Of a DNA stretch of 64,000 nt, positions 34,364 through 45,900 are shown in pieces. The stretch is taken from assembly GCA_030710605.1 (NCBI GenBank), contig CP092865.1, forward strand, positions 141,133,282 to 141,197,281, read 5' to 3'. The stretch's first letter is position 1. Each line of letters opens with the position of its first letter. The translations under genes and the position numbers were made by a program. The notes under the pieces were generated by a model, which was not told where the DNA came from, ran no database searches, and saw only the letters and a program-made list of their open reading frames with translations. The DNA is from Cordylochernes scorpioides (taxonomy: Eukaryota; Arthropoda; Arachnida; Pseudoscorpiones; Chernetidae).

Positions 34364-34501
34364 TTTCCGTCAAATTTGGGAACTTGTACACTATTCTCAA
34401 TTTTCTGAAGATGTGTATATCTTACCTTTTCGGTAAATTTGATTTATTTTCAAGAATGTTGACGCTCGACTTAAGCCTTTTTTATTTGCGCGGTGGGAGA
34501 A

Positions 34502-34519
34502 GTGCTCGGCCCATAACCA
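34502..34519 (-). promoter_or_regulatory. Copia primer-binding site
   Basis: The minus strand reads TGGTTATGGGCCGAGCAC, close to the copia-type site for initiator methionine tRNA, placed upstream of Gag. The 5' LTR would end CA at about 34521 and extend to higher coordinates; its outer end is not identified. Confidence 0.6.
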
Positions 34520-35008
34520 TTGAAGGAAGTTTTTAGTTAATGAAGGAATTTTTTTATTAATGATTTTATTAAATCATACAAACATTACAATTATAACATA
34601 ATATAAAGAAAGATATATATAATGGGAAATACAGCAATCAAAATATATAAGTGCTATCGAACAATCAACAAACAACAGAGTAGTCAAATATCAATAAAAT
34701 ATAATCAATGATAATAAGCTTGGTAATTAAATCCAACAGTTTGAAATATAGTTTTATCTATTCAATCATACACACCCAGCCAAAAAGGCAAATCATTGAT
34801 AAGCAAGAGACTCCTAATTTTTTTCCCTCGCAGTAAGGAGAGTTGTATTCGTGGAAATTGTTGTCAATTAAAATACCATTACAGTAATTTCAATGGTAAA
34901 TATTATATGGCGTATTATGTACCTAACCTAATTATGTGTATTATACATATAGTTTTTTTATGAAAAAACAATAGAAAAAAAATAATAAAAAGGTCAGGTG
35001 TTGATATT

Positions 35009-35241
35009 AAAAATAAAAAAGGCATATCCTGACCAGGAGCACATGTGCTTTTCAGAAGGCAGAGCGCCATCTGGTGGAACAGAAATCAACTATTCATTGA
35101 TTTAACCTGTTCCCTAATATTTGGTCAACTCAGGGAACAGGTTAAATCAATGTTTAATTGATTTCTGTTCCACCAGATGGCGCTCTGCCTTCTGAAAAGC
35201 ACATGTGCTCCTCTTCAGGATATGCTTTTTTATTTTTAATA
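35009..35241. repeat. Fold-back repeat, ~105-bp arms
   Basis: The arms 35009-35113 and 35136-35241 are near-perfect reverse complements, sharing GGCAGAGCGCCATCTGGTGG, TGTTCCACCAGATGG and GAGCACATGTGC. Partial relatives lie at 58920-59000 and 59235-59390, so this is a dispersed family. Confidence 0.8.
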
Positions 35242-35755
35242 GTTTTTTATATATAGATAGATCAAATAGAGGGGTTAAGACGAACGGAGAGTTCTGACAT
35301 TCCAATGAGTCTGCAGTGTTAAATAGGTTATCGTGATAAGAACGAAGAAGAACTTCCAAGATGTAGGCAATACAAGATTGACCAAAAGAGATCTGAGTTC
35401 AGTCTGAGTCATGGTAACATATTCTTAAATACCTCCATACAAACTTTATTAATACTTATATAAAGAGAGATAGATTGAAACTACTCTTATTATATCGTTC
35501 ATAAAAGATTATATTAAGGTTATATATGTAATAAATGGATAAATATGAGAATTTATAAGATTAAATAAGAGGGAGTGGAAGTATAAAATAAAAAAGATCT
35601 CCAGCAAAACAAAGAGATATTTCTTAGCGCCAAACCTTTATCCATATAGAATTATTAGAAATAAAGAGATCATATCCTGGTCGCTCACCTTAATAGTGGA
35701 ATAAAAATAAGCTAAACGTTTATTTGGGTTTGTTCTATAATATTTGGCCAACCCA

Positions 35756-35860
35756 TTGATAAATCCAGAAAAGGCAACCACCTACGCTTTTCGGACTGTT
35801 GGGCCTGGGCTAGTAGTGCAGGCTGTACCTCAAGGAAGAACCTAGTAGATCATCAATGTT
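35756..35860 (-). repeat. Dispersed repeat with decayed hammerhead-like core
   Basis: The minus strand contains AACAGTCCGAAAAGCGTAGG, a degraded relative of the motif at 59071-59100. The CUGANGA part is not preserved. Confidence 0.3.
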
Positions 35861-36021
35861 TAACTCTTCAGAAGTTTTGACAGTGAATATGTATGCATTC
35901 TTGATGCATTTTTTCAAGTACAAGTAAATGCATTCTGTATAGATTGCTAACATCGAACACAACACATTTCATATTTACTTGGATTCTTGGGACTTCTTCG
36001 AGCTGTGACGTATGTGTGCAG

Positions 36022-36174
36022 CCCAGTCTGTGCGAGTTGTGCTATGTGGTTCTGGAGTACGCCCGCTCTGCCGTCTTTACCTGGATGCTCCTGGAGGGAC
36101 TGCATCTCCACTCGGCCGTGGTGCAGGTGTCGCTGCGGGAGATGCGGCTTCGGTGGATGCAAGCCATCGGCTGG
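36022..36174 (+). CDS. Class B GPCR exon: ECL1/TM3/ICL2 (TM4 start)
   Basis: An exon of 51 codons between acceptor TGTGTGCAG and donor GTAGAA. It contains the conserved Cys before TM3 (SLCELC), TM3 with FTWMLLEGLHLH, which is the family signature W-x-L-x-EG-x-L-H, and ends in AIGW at the start of TM4. Family proteins continue GWG-P, which the next exon supplies at 41663. The reading phase at that junction is one G short: the exon ends TGG and the next begins GA-TTC. A missing G in the GGG before TAGAA would restore both phase and donor. The receptor would couple a peptide hormone to G proteins at the plasma membrane. It resembles invertebrate PDF/DH-type receptors, but the exact subtype is not settled. 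Confidence 0.85.
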
Positions 36175-36467
36175 GTAGAAACCAGTTTCTAAACCACATT
36201 ACATGTTCTCAACACCAATTCTATAATGTCAACTCTGCTAGGTACCATAAACAATAGAGAGTGCTATAAGATAAGCTATAGCATAAAACATGGCTAAATA
36301 CGGTAAACCATGGCTAAACCTCTTCTAGAAGTGTCTCTTATAAAAGATGAAAGACACCTTATGACTTGGGGACTGATATGAAAGAGTCTCTAATAAGAGG
36401 AAACCTCCAGGAAAGACCGGGTTATTCATGTTTTAGGCGGTCTCTCACGGAGGACTCTACTGTAATA

Positions 36468-36680
36468 TACACTCATGGACAAAACTTTAGGAAGTTGTAC
36501 CATTTAGCATGTATATCTGGATTGAAACAATAACTCTGAAAGATATTACTATTACAGTGACCTTTATTGAAGATACCCAAGATAACTAATTGTGAACAAC
36601 TTTTCCTCTGTCTCTTTAAAAAAATAGATAACTGGTGACATAAAGACTTTCCACTTCCTTTAGTTTTGTCCATGAGTGTA
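36468..36680. mobile_element. Tc1/mariner-type MITE
   Basis: Terminal inverted repeats CACTCATGGACAAAACTT (36470 onward) and its reverse complement ending 36678, flanked by TA on both sides. About 209 bp, non-coding. Relatives are at 50322 and 60902-63753. It lies in the intron of the GPCR gene. Confidence 0.8.
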
Positions 36681-37017
36681 TGTACAAGTATTTTCAATAG
36701 AAAAAGATTCTTTATATTGATTTTAAGAAACTGATAATTTATATTATGCTGATTGTACATATTTGTCAGACACTTCTTTCTTTTGTACACAGTTCTGTTT
36801 TCTCGTTTTTTTATCTCTTTCCTATTGTTAACATCATATGACTATTCTATTCACGACCTAAAATTAATATATATATATATATATATAGACGAATGTAAAG
36901 GCATACATGTATGACAGCGCAAGTGTCCCTAGGGGGACATAGCGCTTTAAATTGAAATAAATAAATATTGATTTATATAATTCGAATATATAAATCTGTT
37001 TTGAAAATAGAGCAATC

Positions 37018-37150
37018 CATGAATAAATCTTTAATTAAAAAGGCATATATTAGATCAAAATATCATTTATTTTACCAATATTTCAGTTGGCTGAACGCCA
37101 ACCTTTATCAAGGTGTTATAACATATTTAATGTGTGTCAACAACAAACTG
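37018..37150 (+). repeat. Dispersed repeat with inverted relative at 41345-41430
   Basis: Contains TTTCAGTTGGCTGAACGCCAA; the reverse complement GTTGGCGTTCAGCCAACTG is at about 41352. The two copies bracket the LTR element and the Helitron-like end inside the GPCR intron. Confidence 0.6.
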
Positions 37151-37725
37151 AGCGCCACATAACGTCAACAGAATTAAGTTTTTTAAAATATTTTGTTATT
37201 ATCAATGGGAAGAAAAAATTGATATATGTGGCAATATAGTGGTAATGATGTGGTGAGGTGAGAAATAATCACACGACGAGTTGGAATAGGAATCTGGAAG
37301 CCATCCGAGAGAGAAAGAGGTGGCGAGAGCGCTGTCCGCTGAACGACTGGTTTCCCTGTGGGCTAACCGGGGGGCTAACCAGGATAGTCGCCAGGTGGTG
37401 ATGGCCCCCCCCCCCTCAGGAATGTGGCCAAAAATGGTCGTAAGTTAGTTGTCTAAAGTGTCTCGCTTTAACTGCCCAGCTCTCTCTCGTTGGCTGTTGG
37501 TTTGTTTTATTAATCCTGGAAGAGCATATATTATGACATATGGCCCCCGTTGAAGAAGGCTGAACATGGTTCAAGTATATTTAAAGCTGGAGAAGCCAGG
37601 AATAGAGAAAATAATTTTACAGTTAAAATTAGTTAAGGTAATGGTGACATAGTTTTATGTAAATAAAATATTGTATAGTACACAAGTAAATATTATTTAC
37701 AAGCAGTTTTACAACACCGGGGAAT

Positions 37726-37998
37726 TTGACATTTAAGAAAATCTTTGAAAATATCAAGGTTATAAAAGGCTATATACAACAAAATCTAATGTACTATAAG
37801 GGAAGTGATATGGAGGAGTGTGAACAACGAGAAGAAGAGTCACATACATATGGTGAAATTCTGAAGATCATTAAGACTGGGGAACTCTACACTTTAAGAT
37901 ATTTTTCAGGCGGACATGGCAAGGGGAAACTTGTCATGGGCTTTCTATGCTATAAGTGTAGAGTACGAGAAATGAGATTGAGGTTGACAATTGTGTGA
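37726..37998 (+). CDS. Small hypothetical ORF in LTR element interior
   Basis: 90 aa. The N-terminal part is basic, the middle is rich in Glu, and it ends with a Lys/Arg-rich segment containing CYKCRVRE. I do not recognise it. It lies just downstream of the 5' LTR, where a gag would be expected, but it is too short and lacks gag motifs. Low confidence that it is translated. Confidence 0.2.
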   Translation: MTFKKIFENIKVIKGYIQQNLMYYKGSDMEECEQREEESHTYGEILKIIKTGELYTLRYFSGGHGKGKLVMGFLCYKCRVREMRLRLTIV

Positions 37999-38675
37999 GC
38001 TCAGGACTGAGGTAAATATAAAACTACATACAATGTTAGAACCTTGGCGAACAGGGCGAGGGAACACTTGCCCTGGGCCAATCTAACTTATCTATGCAGT
38101 TACTTGTGTAGCGAGTCCGAGGGGAAAAGTCCCGTGTGTAGGTGAGGAAGTCGGATGGACTTATATTTAATTTGCGGAAAGTATGCGCGCACAGTGCCGA
38201 AAATTGGGACAAGGACTGCGTTGTCCGTTACAAGTAACAAGCTGCTCGGACACGAGGTGTTTGAACCGTCGTGGGAGCTTGTGCAAGGCGATGATTTCGC
38301 GGTGGGTTGAAAGTAAGACCCATGTCTGCGCGAAATGATGACGGACCGGATTAAATCAGCGACGATGTTTAACGTACCTCCGTGGGAAATATCGGAGGTA
38401 GGCTATATCGTGCTGGTTTGGACAAGGGACAAACATAGATTTGAAGACAGGGTCCGTGTGGCGAACGTGTGGCGCGAGAAGAGGGGGCGAACTGTGTCGC
38501 TCGATGCAGATTGTTCAAGTGCGAACAAAAAAGAGGTTGATAAATATCTAGCAGTTAGTCAATCTGCACCCTGTAACGAACACGCCATTGGCTAGATGGT
38601 GTGGGTCGGTGGATATGCTAGAGATGAACTACGAAATATATTATTAAAGGGAAAGACTCTTCTAGTAAGGTATAT

Positions 38676-38863
38676 CAATTAAGAAAGGTTCAGAAGATGA
38701 GTTTCTTTTATTGTAAAAATGCTACGAGCTTTCGGGCAAAAGCCCTTCGACAGGCAAATTTAACTATACTAGTAGTTAAATTTGCCTGTCGAAGGGCTTT
38801 TGCCCGAAAGCTCGTAGCATTTTTACAATAAAAGAAACTCATCGTCTGAACCTTTCTTAATTG
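38676..38863. repeat. Near-perfect palindrome, ~90-bp arms
   Basis: The arms mirror each other around the ACTATACTAGTAGTT centre (about 38770). Each arm contains GCTTTCGGGCAAAAGCCCTT, a GGGC/GCCC hairpin next to GAAA that resembles stem II and the GAAA box of a hammerhead ribozyme. A related AGCTTTCGGGTAAAAACCCTT is in the 3' part of the Penelope-like element (61252). It sits inside the interior of the LTR element. Confidence 0.75.
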
Positions 38864-40264
38864 AAATATATTATCATAAATGAAGGGCGAAGGTTAGGAT
38901 TTTGAAATGACAATATAGAAGTTCGATAATTGATTAATCAATAATTCTATAAAAGGTCCTGAGCTGGTAGAAGGTTGACAAAGTTGTAAGAATGAGAGGG
39001 GCATTAAGGGAAAGATAGATAAGAGTCACCAAGGGTTGGTTGTAAGCAAGGCTCACGTGGTGATCGGAATTCTTCGACGCCTGAATTACAGGGTGAATTT
39101 TGAGTCGTTTAGGAAAAGAAATTATTTTTCGTGAGCCGTGCTTACAAGTAGGAGAGGTTATATACAAATAGACAAACAAAAGTTTAGGTGCTGGAGGCAT
39201 ATTTTTATAAATAAATTGATTATGAAAAATCTATTGTTAATAGTAAAAATCGTAAAGCATTAATATGTAGAATTCCAATTTTTTTTTTTAAGAGTTTTTT
39301 TTTTAAAGAGTTACGTTAAAAATGGAAATTATTTAATTAAAATAACGATTGTTAAATTCTACTGGTAAGGTAACTAATTAAATGAGTTACAAATATCTCG
39401 ATAAATAGTATGGAGAATAAAATCATTGTTAATAGGCATGGAGAGAATAAATGGAGCTAATTATGTAAATATTGGGACAATTTACAAGGAATGACTTATT
39501 TAAAGAATGAATGGAAGGGGTAAAACAATTTCACTTACAGGTTATGCTGGTTTAGAGAGCAGGTAAGTTCATTGAAATTCGGGAGAGTTCTGTCTGTGAC
39601 ACTGAGCGTACCAGTGTTGTACATCACAGTAGCGGCAGGGATATGGCGGAGTCTTGTCCATGATGATGGAAGGTGTCCTGCTCTGGCACGGTGGTCGTTC
39701 TTGGGTAGATCTAGTGCTGGAAGAAGTGTTGTGGCAGCTCCATCTCCGTCGTAGGTGAATACTTCTTCGGGATCACGGTTCAAAGGTTGGCGAAGAAGGG
39801 GTTGAGGGCTCGAAGAGGAGTGGTTACAGTTGAGTTGGGTTTGGCCGATCATCGTGGGTTGGCTTCTTGTTTCTTCATACTCCGGTATATGAGGGATTTG
39901 CTTCTCGGCCAGGTCTTATCCTGTCGACTTTCGATGTGGCAATATAGTGGTAATGATGTGGTGAGGTGAGAAATAATCACACGACGAGTTGGAATAGGAA
40001 TCTGGAAGCCATCCGAGAGAGAAAGAGGTAGCGAGAGCGCTGTCCGCTGAACGACTGGTTTCCCTGTGTACACAACCGGGGGTCTAACCAGGATAGTCGC
40101 CAGGTGGTGACGCCCCCCCCCCCCCCCCTCAGGAATGTGGCCAAAAATGGTCGTAAGTTAGTTGTCTAAAGTGTCTCGCTTTAACTGCCCAGCTCTCTCT
40201 CGTTGGCTGTTGGTTTGTTTTATTAATCCTGGAAGAGCATATATTATGACATATATATATTTAT

Positions 40265-40320
40265 ACTAGCGGATGTGCCCGGCTTCGCCCGGGTTTTTAC
40301 CCGAGTAAAGGTTTGTCTAA
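40265..40320 (-). mobile_element. Helitron-like 3' end
   Basis: The minus strand reads a CCCGGGCGAAGCCGGG hairpin, eight bases, then CTAGT. A GC-rich hairpin a few bases before CTRR is the signature of Helitron 3' termini. The element would extend to higher coordinates; no Rep/helicase frame is seen and the 5' end is not defined. Confidence 0.45.
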
Positions 40321-41344
40321 CGAACATTTGTTAAAACAATTCTCTATAAACTTATTTAAAAAAGAAGATATATTTTGATAATTTGAAACTTGTAAATTTG
40401 AATCTCTCGATAAAGTGAACATTTTTTCCCGGTCCCTGTGTGCCGTGTCATCCTGAATTTTGTCTTTCCTAATTTTCTACATTACAAAATCATCGTTTTA
40501 TCTAGTGAACATTTTTTTACGGTCCCTTGAAAAATACTCGATAAGTTGAATAAAATCAATATTAATTGGTTCCTTCGGTAATTGGAAGTTAAAGGAATAG
40601 TATCTTCGCCTTGGAATTGTATCATTATTCTTGTCTCAAATAAATTGCCGTGTCATCCTGAGATAATCTTACTTTTGATCAATATTATTTAAGATTTTAT
40701 TATATATATTATATTATATATATATTACACGTTATTTGTTTTTTTGGCCGACTGTTTTACATATGGTGTTATCTTAAAATTGCTTGTTTTGAATATTTTT
40801 TTAGATTGAGATTATTAGCTAGTATGTAAAAAAATTAACTCTGTTGAAATTTAATTTTGTATTTATATATAAATAAAATTAACTCTGTTGATTTTTTTTG
40901 TATTTAATCGATAACAGCGAAGTTACGCATGTTAATGTTAGGGAAAAATATTTTGATGTTAAGCAAAACCCGCTCCATCTCGTTTTACATAAATGTTGAA
41001 AATTTGGTTAAAATTGATGCATTGTAACGGAAGTTTTTAGTGATGTACACATATGAAATTTGCATTTTATTAATATAGATTAATTATGGACAAAATAGAT
41101 TTTTTAAATTATGGGTGTGAATATTTTGAAATTTAACAATAACGCCTATTTTATATTTATAATTATTTGTACTATGTGTAAAAAGATTTTTCGTATAAAA
41201 ATAAAATAAAAATAACAAATTATATATATAGAAGAAATGCTAAACTAAATATTTTACCGAAAACACAAAGCGCAAAAAATGTTTGAAAAGTTGGTTAAGT
41301 TAAAATATTAAAATATATTTAAATGTAAATTTGTAAAATTTGAA
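40321..41344. other. AT-rich stretch, no gene
   Basis: Very AT-rich with many stops on both strands. Probably the body of a non-autonomous Helitron-like element and intron sequence. Confidence 0.5.
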
Positions 41345-41662
41345 ATAAAAAGGTTGGCGTTCAGCCAACTGAAATATTAGTAAAATGAATGATATTTTGA
41401 TCCAATATATGCTTTTTAAATTAAAAATATATATCTGTGTGGGTCTATATAAGTATTGATCACGCCATCACCATCTCCTCAGCGGCAAAGTACGCGATCT
41501 ACGTATTCTTCGTAGATCGCGAAATACGTGGTGTCGCTGGAGACCCACTGGCGATTCTCCATCAAACTCTGCAGCGCTGGCAGAGGCACCATATTCATTG
41601 TACATATATAAGTATTGAATGACGTGTGGTGTCGAGTATTGAGAGATTTTCTGTTGCTGCAG

Positions 41663-41726
41663 GATTCCCCATCCTGATGGTCACCATCTGGGCCTCTCTC
41701 ATGGCCACGCAGGCGCACAGAGCCGT
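41663..41726 (+). CDS. Class B GPCR exon: TM4
   Basis: Acceptor TTGCTGCAG and donor GTGAGT bracket 64 bases. With one base from the previous exon they encode G-FPILMVTIWASLMATQAHRA plus two bases of a Val codon. GWG-P followed by a hydrophobic helix with Trp is TM4 of secretin-family receptors. The exon ends in phase 2 (GT). The exon that fits is at 58783-58690 on the minus strand, which starts with T to give Val and then the ECL2 cysteine region. The acceptor side requires one G that the 36022 exon lacks by a single base. Confidence 0.85.
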
Positions 41727-41873
41727 GTGAGTACTTCCGGCATCGTCTGCTCTAAAACAACAACAAAACAAAAAAAACAGTTTACAACCTAAATGAGCCA
41801 CCATTCCAGTTAACGTGTTAGCAATTTTGTTTTGAATCTCTAAGAATATAAAAATAAATATAAATACCAATTA

Positions 41874-41962
41874 AAATAAAAACAGAAAGCCTCCAGGGAA
41901 AAGTTTCTTTTAAAATTAAAATTAAAAGAAACTTTTCCCTGGAGGATTTCTGTTTTTATTTT
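41874..41962. repeat. Hairpin, ~42-bp arms
   Basis: Arms containing CCTCCAGGGAAAAGTTTC and its reverse complement, around a short AT-rich centre. A near-perfect inverted repeat in the GPCR intron, probably a MITE end pair. Confidence 0.75.
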
Positions 41963-42234
41963 AATATTAATTCAAGGGATTATTTTATCGAAAATAAATA
42001 CCACTAATTTACCAGGATCATAAGGAAGACGTATCTGGGTATATAGATAAACTGAGAAAGATAATATACTTTAAAATATTTAAATATTCTGTCTTTTCAC
42101 ACACAGATTTAAGCACGAATTTTCTTTTTATAAATTTTAAATCTAATGGATAGATAATTATATAAACTAATTTACCAGATTATTTACCATGTAGAGGGAA
42201 TAGTGCTTGTCAAACGGTCACCATCAATTGTCAT

Positions 42235-44632
42235 CAATGTAGCTATATCTTTTGAAATATATACAAACGAACAATTTAGTTCAGAAAAATATTATTCCAC
42301 TTGGAAATTTAATGAGAAAAATGCGAACTGGTTAAGTTTTAGTCAGAAAATTAACAGTACTGAACGAGAAAAAATTGAAAACTTACTAGACATAGTGGAT
42401 ACACCAGAAATGATTGATCAAACGGTAAAAGAACTTACGAACATACTGATTGAGGCAGCACATAATTCACTTAAAGTAAATAATAATATGACAACCAAAA
42501 ATAATATTAGTAATAAGTGGTGGAATACGAATTTACAGCTTCTAAAGGATCACTGTCATTATCTTAGAAACTGTTACTATAGAAACAAAAATTGCCCTAA
42601 TCATATTAAACAATACTATAAAAGCATACGAAATAAGTATTTACGGGAAATAGAAAAAGCAAGGAAAGCATCATGGAGAATTTTTCTGGAGGAAAACAAG
42701 TCGAACAACCCTTATGGAAACTTATATAAGGTGTACAAAAACATCAAAAGTGGATCTAAGCGGAAGAGAAATATGCAAATTTTGGAGGGTAATACTGATA
42801 TGGAATGTTTGCAGAAGGGTGAGGAATTATTGAATAACTTATTTCCAGATGATAAATGTGAAGAAGATACAAACATCCATAAAAGTATAAGAAATTATAA
42901 TTTAAAACTACTCAATAAAGAAAAACCGATGGTTATGATTACTGAAGTTAACGACTTAATTGACAAATTAAATCCAAAGAAATCTCCCGGAATAGACAAC
43001 ATCTCTAACAACATGATAAGGCACACTAAACAATATATAGCTCCTATATTGGTGAAACTATTTCAAAAATGTTTAGACCTACAATACTATCCTGCTGAAT
43101 GGAAAAGAGCAGAGGCAATAATTATTCCGAAACCTGGAAAAACTGATTTTAATAACCTTAAAAATTATAGACCTTTATGTCTTAATTCCAACATTTCTAA
43201 AATATTTGAAAAAATAATTAATAACAGAATAATAAAATATTATGAAGATTTTAATTTACTAAGTGATCGACAACATGGCTTTAGAAGATCGAAATCTACT
43301 ATTACTGCACTAACTGAAATAATAAAAATTGCGTTAGAACATAAAACAAGAGAATATGCAGCAATAATTGCAGTGGATATTAGTGCAGCGTTTGATAATG
43401 CATGGTGGCCGGCCTTGATGAAAAGACTAGAGGAAGATAGTGTGCAGGCTTCAATGATAAAACTTCTACAATCATACTTTGATAATAGAAGAATAAGATT
43501 TAGATATTCCTCAACTGAAATTAATAAGAAACTAAGTAAAGGATGTCCACAGGGAGGACCACTGTCTCCCACATTATGGAATATTCTTATTAATGAGATA
43601 CTGAATAATAATCTGGATGATAATTGTGAAACAATAGGATATGCAGATGATATTACGCTAATATGTTGGAATAAAACTCCTGAACAACTAAGAAAGACAA
43701 TAGATAATGTATTAAGAAAAATCAATAAGTGGTGTGAAAGTCGTAAATTAAAATTGTCAGATGAAAAAACAAAAATATTATATTTATTTAAATGCAATAG
43801 CGATATAATAGTCTCAGGTAGCAAGTTAATTAAACCGGCTGAAGAACTTAAGATCCTAGGAGTGACTATTAAAAATCACCGAGTCAGAAGCAAACTGGAC
43901 TTTACGCCTCACGTTAATGAAATGATCATAAAAGTAACTAGAGCTAGTGGATACCTATTTGGCCTGACAAAGAAAGCATGGGGTCTAGACTTTAGACGAA
44001 GACTGATATTGTATAAGACATTATATCGAAGTACAATTACTTATGGTTACCCAATATGGTATCCATTCATAAACAAAAAGTCTAAGGACAAACTAAATTC
44101 TCTTCAATATAGTATATTAAAACATTGTATACAGGCCTACAGTACAACATCATCGGATTGTACACATATACTTGCACAAGTCCCCAAACTTACTGATTAT
44201 ATTGAATCTAACATGTTGAAAACCGAAATAAATTACAACCGATTTGACTCTTCAAGTAGGAATATAATTTCTAATTATATAAGGGAAAAATTGCAGAAAT
44301 ACTATGAGAAGACTAATACCATTTTCAAGTCCTTCTTCACTGATTCCCAAATACCCAAATATGTCAAGCCAAATTTTTACAATGTCCAATTTTTTACTGG
44401 ACACGGTAACTTTAGATCATATTTGTACAAAGTCAGAAAGACGGATTCGCCTAAATGCTCATGTGGTGCAGAAGAAGAAAATCCTGTACATATTCTAACG
44501 GACTGTCGACTAGTAGAGGACTTGAGAGTCAAAAATCAAATAAATATAAATTGTCTAAATCAAATAGTTAATAATAGATATATGTATATTAATTTTAATA
44601 GATTTTGTAGAATGTTTTTTAGTAATAGATAG
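42235..44632 (+). CDS. R1-clade LINE ORF2: reverse transcriptase, C-terminal zinc knuckle
   Basis: An open frame of about 799 codons inside the insertion; an upstream ATG at 42203 lies in host sequence and is not the element's own start. It begins after the endonuclease. RT motifs in order: PKKSPGIDNISN, AEAIIIPKPGK, NYRPLCLNSNISK, RQHGFRRSKST, AVDISAAFDNAWWPALM, GCPQGGPLSPTLWN, YADDITLI and LKLSDEKTK. The WWP and TLWN wording is typical of the R1 clade. A Cys cluster CSCGAEEENPVHILTDC lies near the C-terminus. The 3' UTR is about 240 bp. No internal stop, so the insertion is recent, but it lacks its endonuclease and promoter. Confidence 0.9.
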
Positions 44633-44888
44633 CCTGGGCTGTAATAACTGGTATATAGTTATATGCTGTAAATAGCTCTAAATTTCTGTTCTTATCTGTG
44701 ATGTTCACTAATATTCATTATAGGGTAATTAAATCGTTAACAAACTGACAAATATGTTAATAATTTCTATTATGATAACTAAAATCATATTAATAATTAC
44801 TGTAAATAAGCTCCCAAACTTGTTTATGCATGCAAATATCCAAGACGGATATCGCGTGCTTTGTAAATGATAATAAAAAAAAAAAAAA
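42235..44888 (+). mobile_element. R1-like LINE, 5'-truncated, with 12-bp target duplications
   Basis: ATCAATTGTCAT occurs at 42223-42234 and again at 44889-44900, directly after a poly(A) run (about 44873-44888). The first base of the element is therefore 42235. The endonuclease part is missing, as usual for 5'-truncated LINE insertions. The target lies next to the tandem repeat at 44898-45385. Confidence 0.9.
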
Positions 44889-44897
44889 ATCAATTGT

Positions 44898-45385
44898 CAT
44901 GGACCCAAAACAACAGCTTCACACACCCAAGATAGAGAACATTGCTGTGATAGATATGTATGGAGACATCTCTGAGGTTCTTCATTGGACACGACAACAA
45001 CAACAGAAAACTGGCATGGACCTAGAACAGAAGCCTTACACACCCAAGATAGAGAAGTTTGCTGCGATAGCGATGTACGGAGATATCTGTTCATTGGACA
45101 CCACAGCAACAACAACCGAAAATTGACATGGGCCCAGAAAAGCAGCTTTACACACCCAAGATAGAGAACATTGATGTGATAGAGATGTATGGAGATATAT
45201 GAGGCTCTTCATTGGACACAACAACAACAACATAAATTTGACATGGACCCAGAACAGCAGCTTTACACACCCAAGATAGAGAACATTGATGTGATAGAGA
45301 TGTATGGAGACATCTGTTCATTGGACACGATAGCAACAAGAGAAAATTGACATGGACCCAAAACAGCAACACACCCAAGGTAGGT
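44898..45385 (+). repeat. ~115-bp tandem repeat, four-plus copies
   Basis: Units start CATGGACC(C/T) and contain ACACACCCAAGATAGAGAA, GATGTATGGAGA and TTCATTGGACACGACAACAA. Unit starts are at about 44898, 45017, 45128, 45241 and 45351. A single related copy is at 58850-58918. Open frames through it are artefacts of the periodicity. Confidence 0.85.
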
Positions 45386-45519
45386 TATTAAGGCATTTAA
45401 TGTCTCAATATATTGAATCGATGTTCCAAATAGTAATTTGATACATCAATACCAACCAATCCAAATGAGCACCTTTAACAGCGGGAAACTATTATGATAT
45501 TTCAATTTCTTCTCTGCTC

Positions 45520-45900
45520 TACAGCCTGTTAACCGCTGCTATGCGAAACTACCGAAGTTCTAACGCAGCCAACTAAAAGCTGCTTGCAGACCTGACCGAT
45601 ATTCCATTTCAATTGTCCTACAGGGAAATTGATGTTCCCTTACAGGGACCCAACGAGTGCTCTAAGGGAAGAAACCAATTTTCAAACGCATCCAGTTAAA
45701 CGCTACTATACAAAACGACTGATGTTCTAATACAGACAAGCGCTGTTTTACAACTTTCTTTTAAAGCGGACATCAATTTCTGCCCTACAAAACGGCCTAT
45801 GTTTCAAAACAGACACCAAATACTGCTCTAAGAGCGACCGATATTCCAAAACAGACGCTAATTGCGGCCTAAAAGTCGATCGATAAATTCCCAATAAAAC
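45520..45900 (+). repeat. Degenerate short tandem repeat
   Basis: Recurrent GACYGATATTCC / TTCYAAAACAGAC / GCTCTAAG blocks at irregular spacing of about 55-60 bp suggest an old, diverged tandem array. No coding potential. Confidence 0.4.

Larger units (their letters stand above)
37227..40251 (+). mobile_element. Second non-autonomous LTR retrotransposon of the same group
   Basis: The LTRs are 37227-37538 and 39934-40251 (about 315 bp, TGTGGCAATAT...ATTATGACA), flanked by TATA. The LTRs differ in C-run length and in the GGGCTAACC/TACACAACC stretch. The interior, about 2.4 kb, has no retroelement gene: short frames at 37726-37998 and 38335-38595 match nothing I know. The sequence before the 3' LTR, TATCCTGTCGACTTTC, matches the element at 3819-8104. 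It inserted in the GPCR intron. Confidence 0.75.

Noticed and set aside
42203..42234. Upstream start for the R1-like ORF at 42203
   Set aside because: The 12-bp target duplication shows that this part is flanking host DNA, not element sequence.
44830..45378. Open frames on both strands of 65-98 aa
   Set aside because: They are periodic products of the 115-bp tandem repeat.
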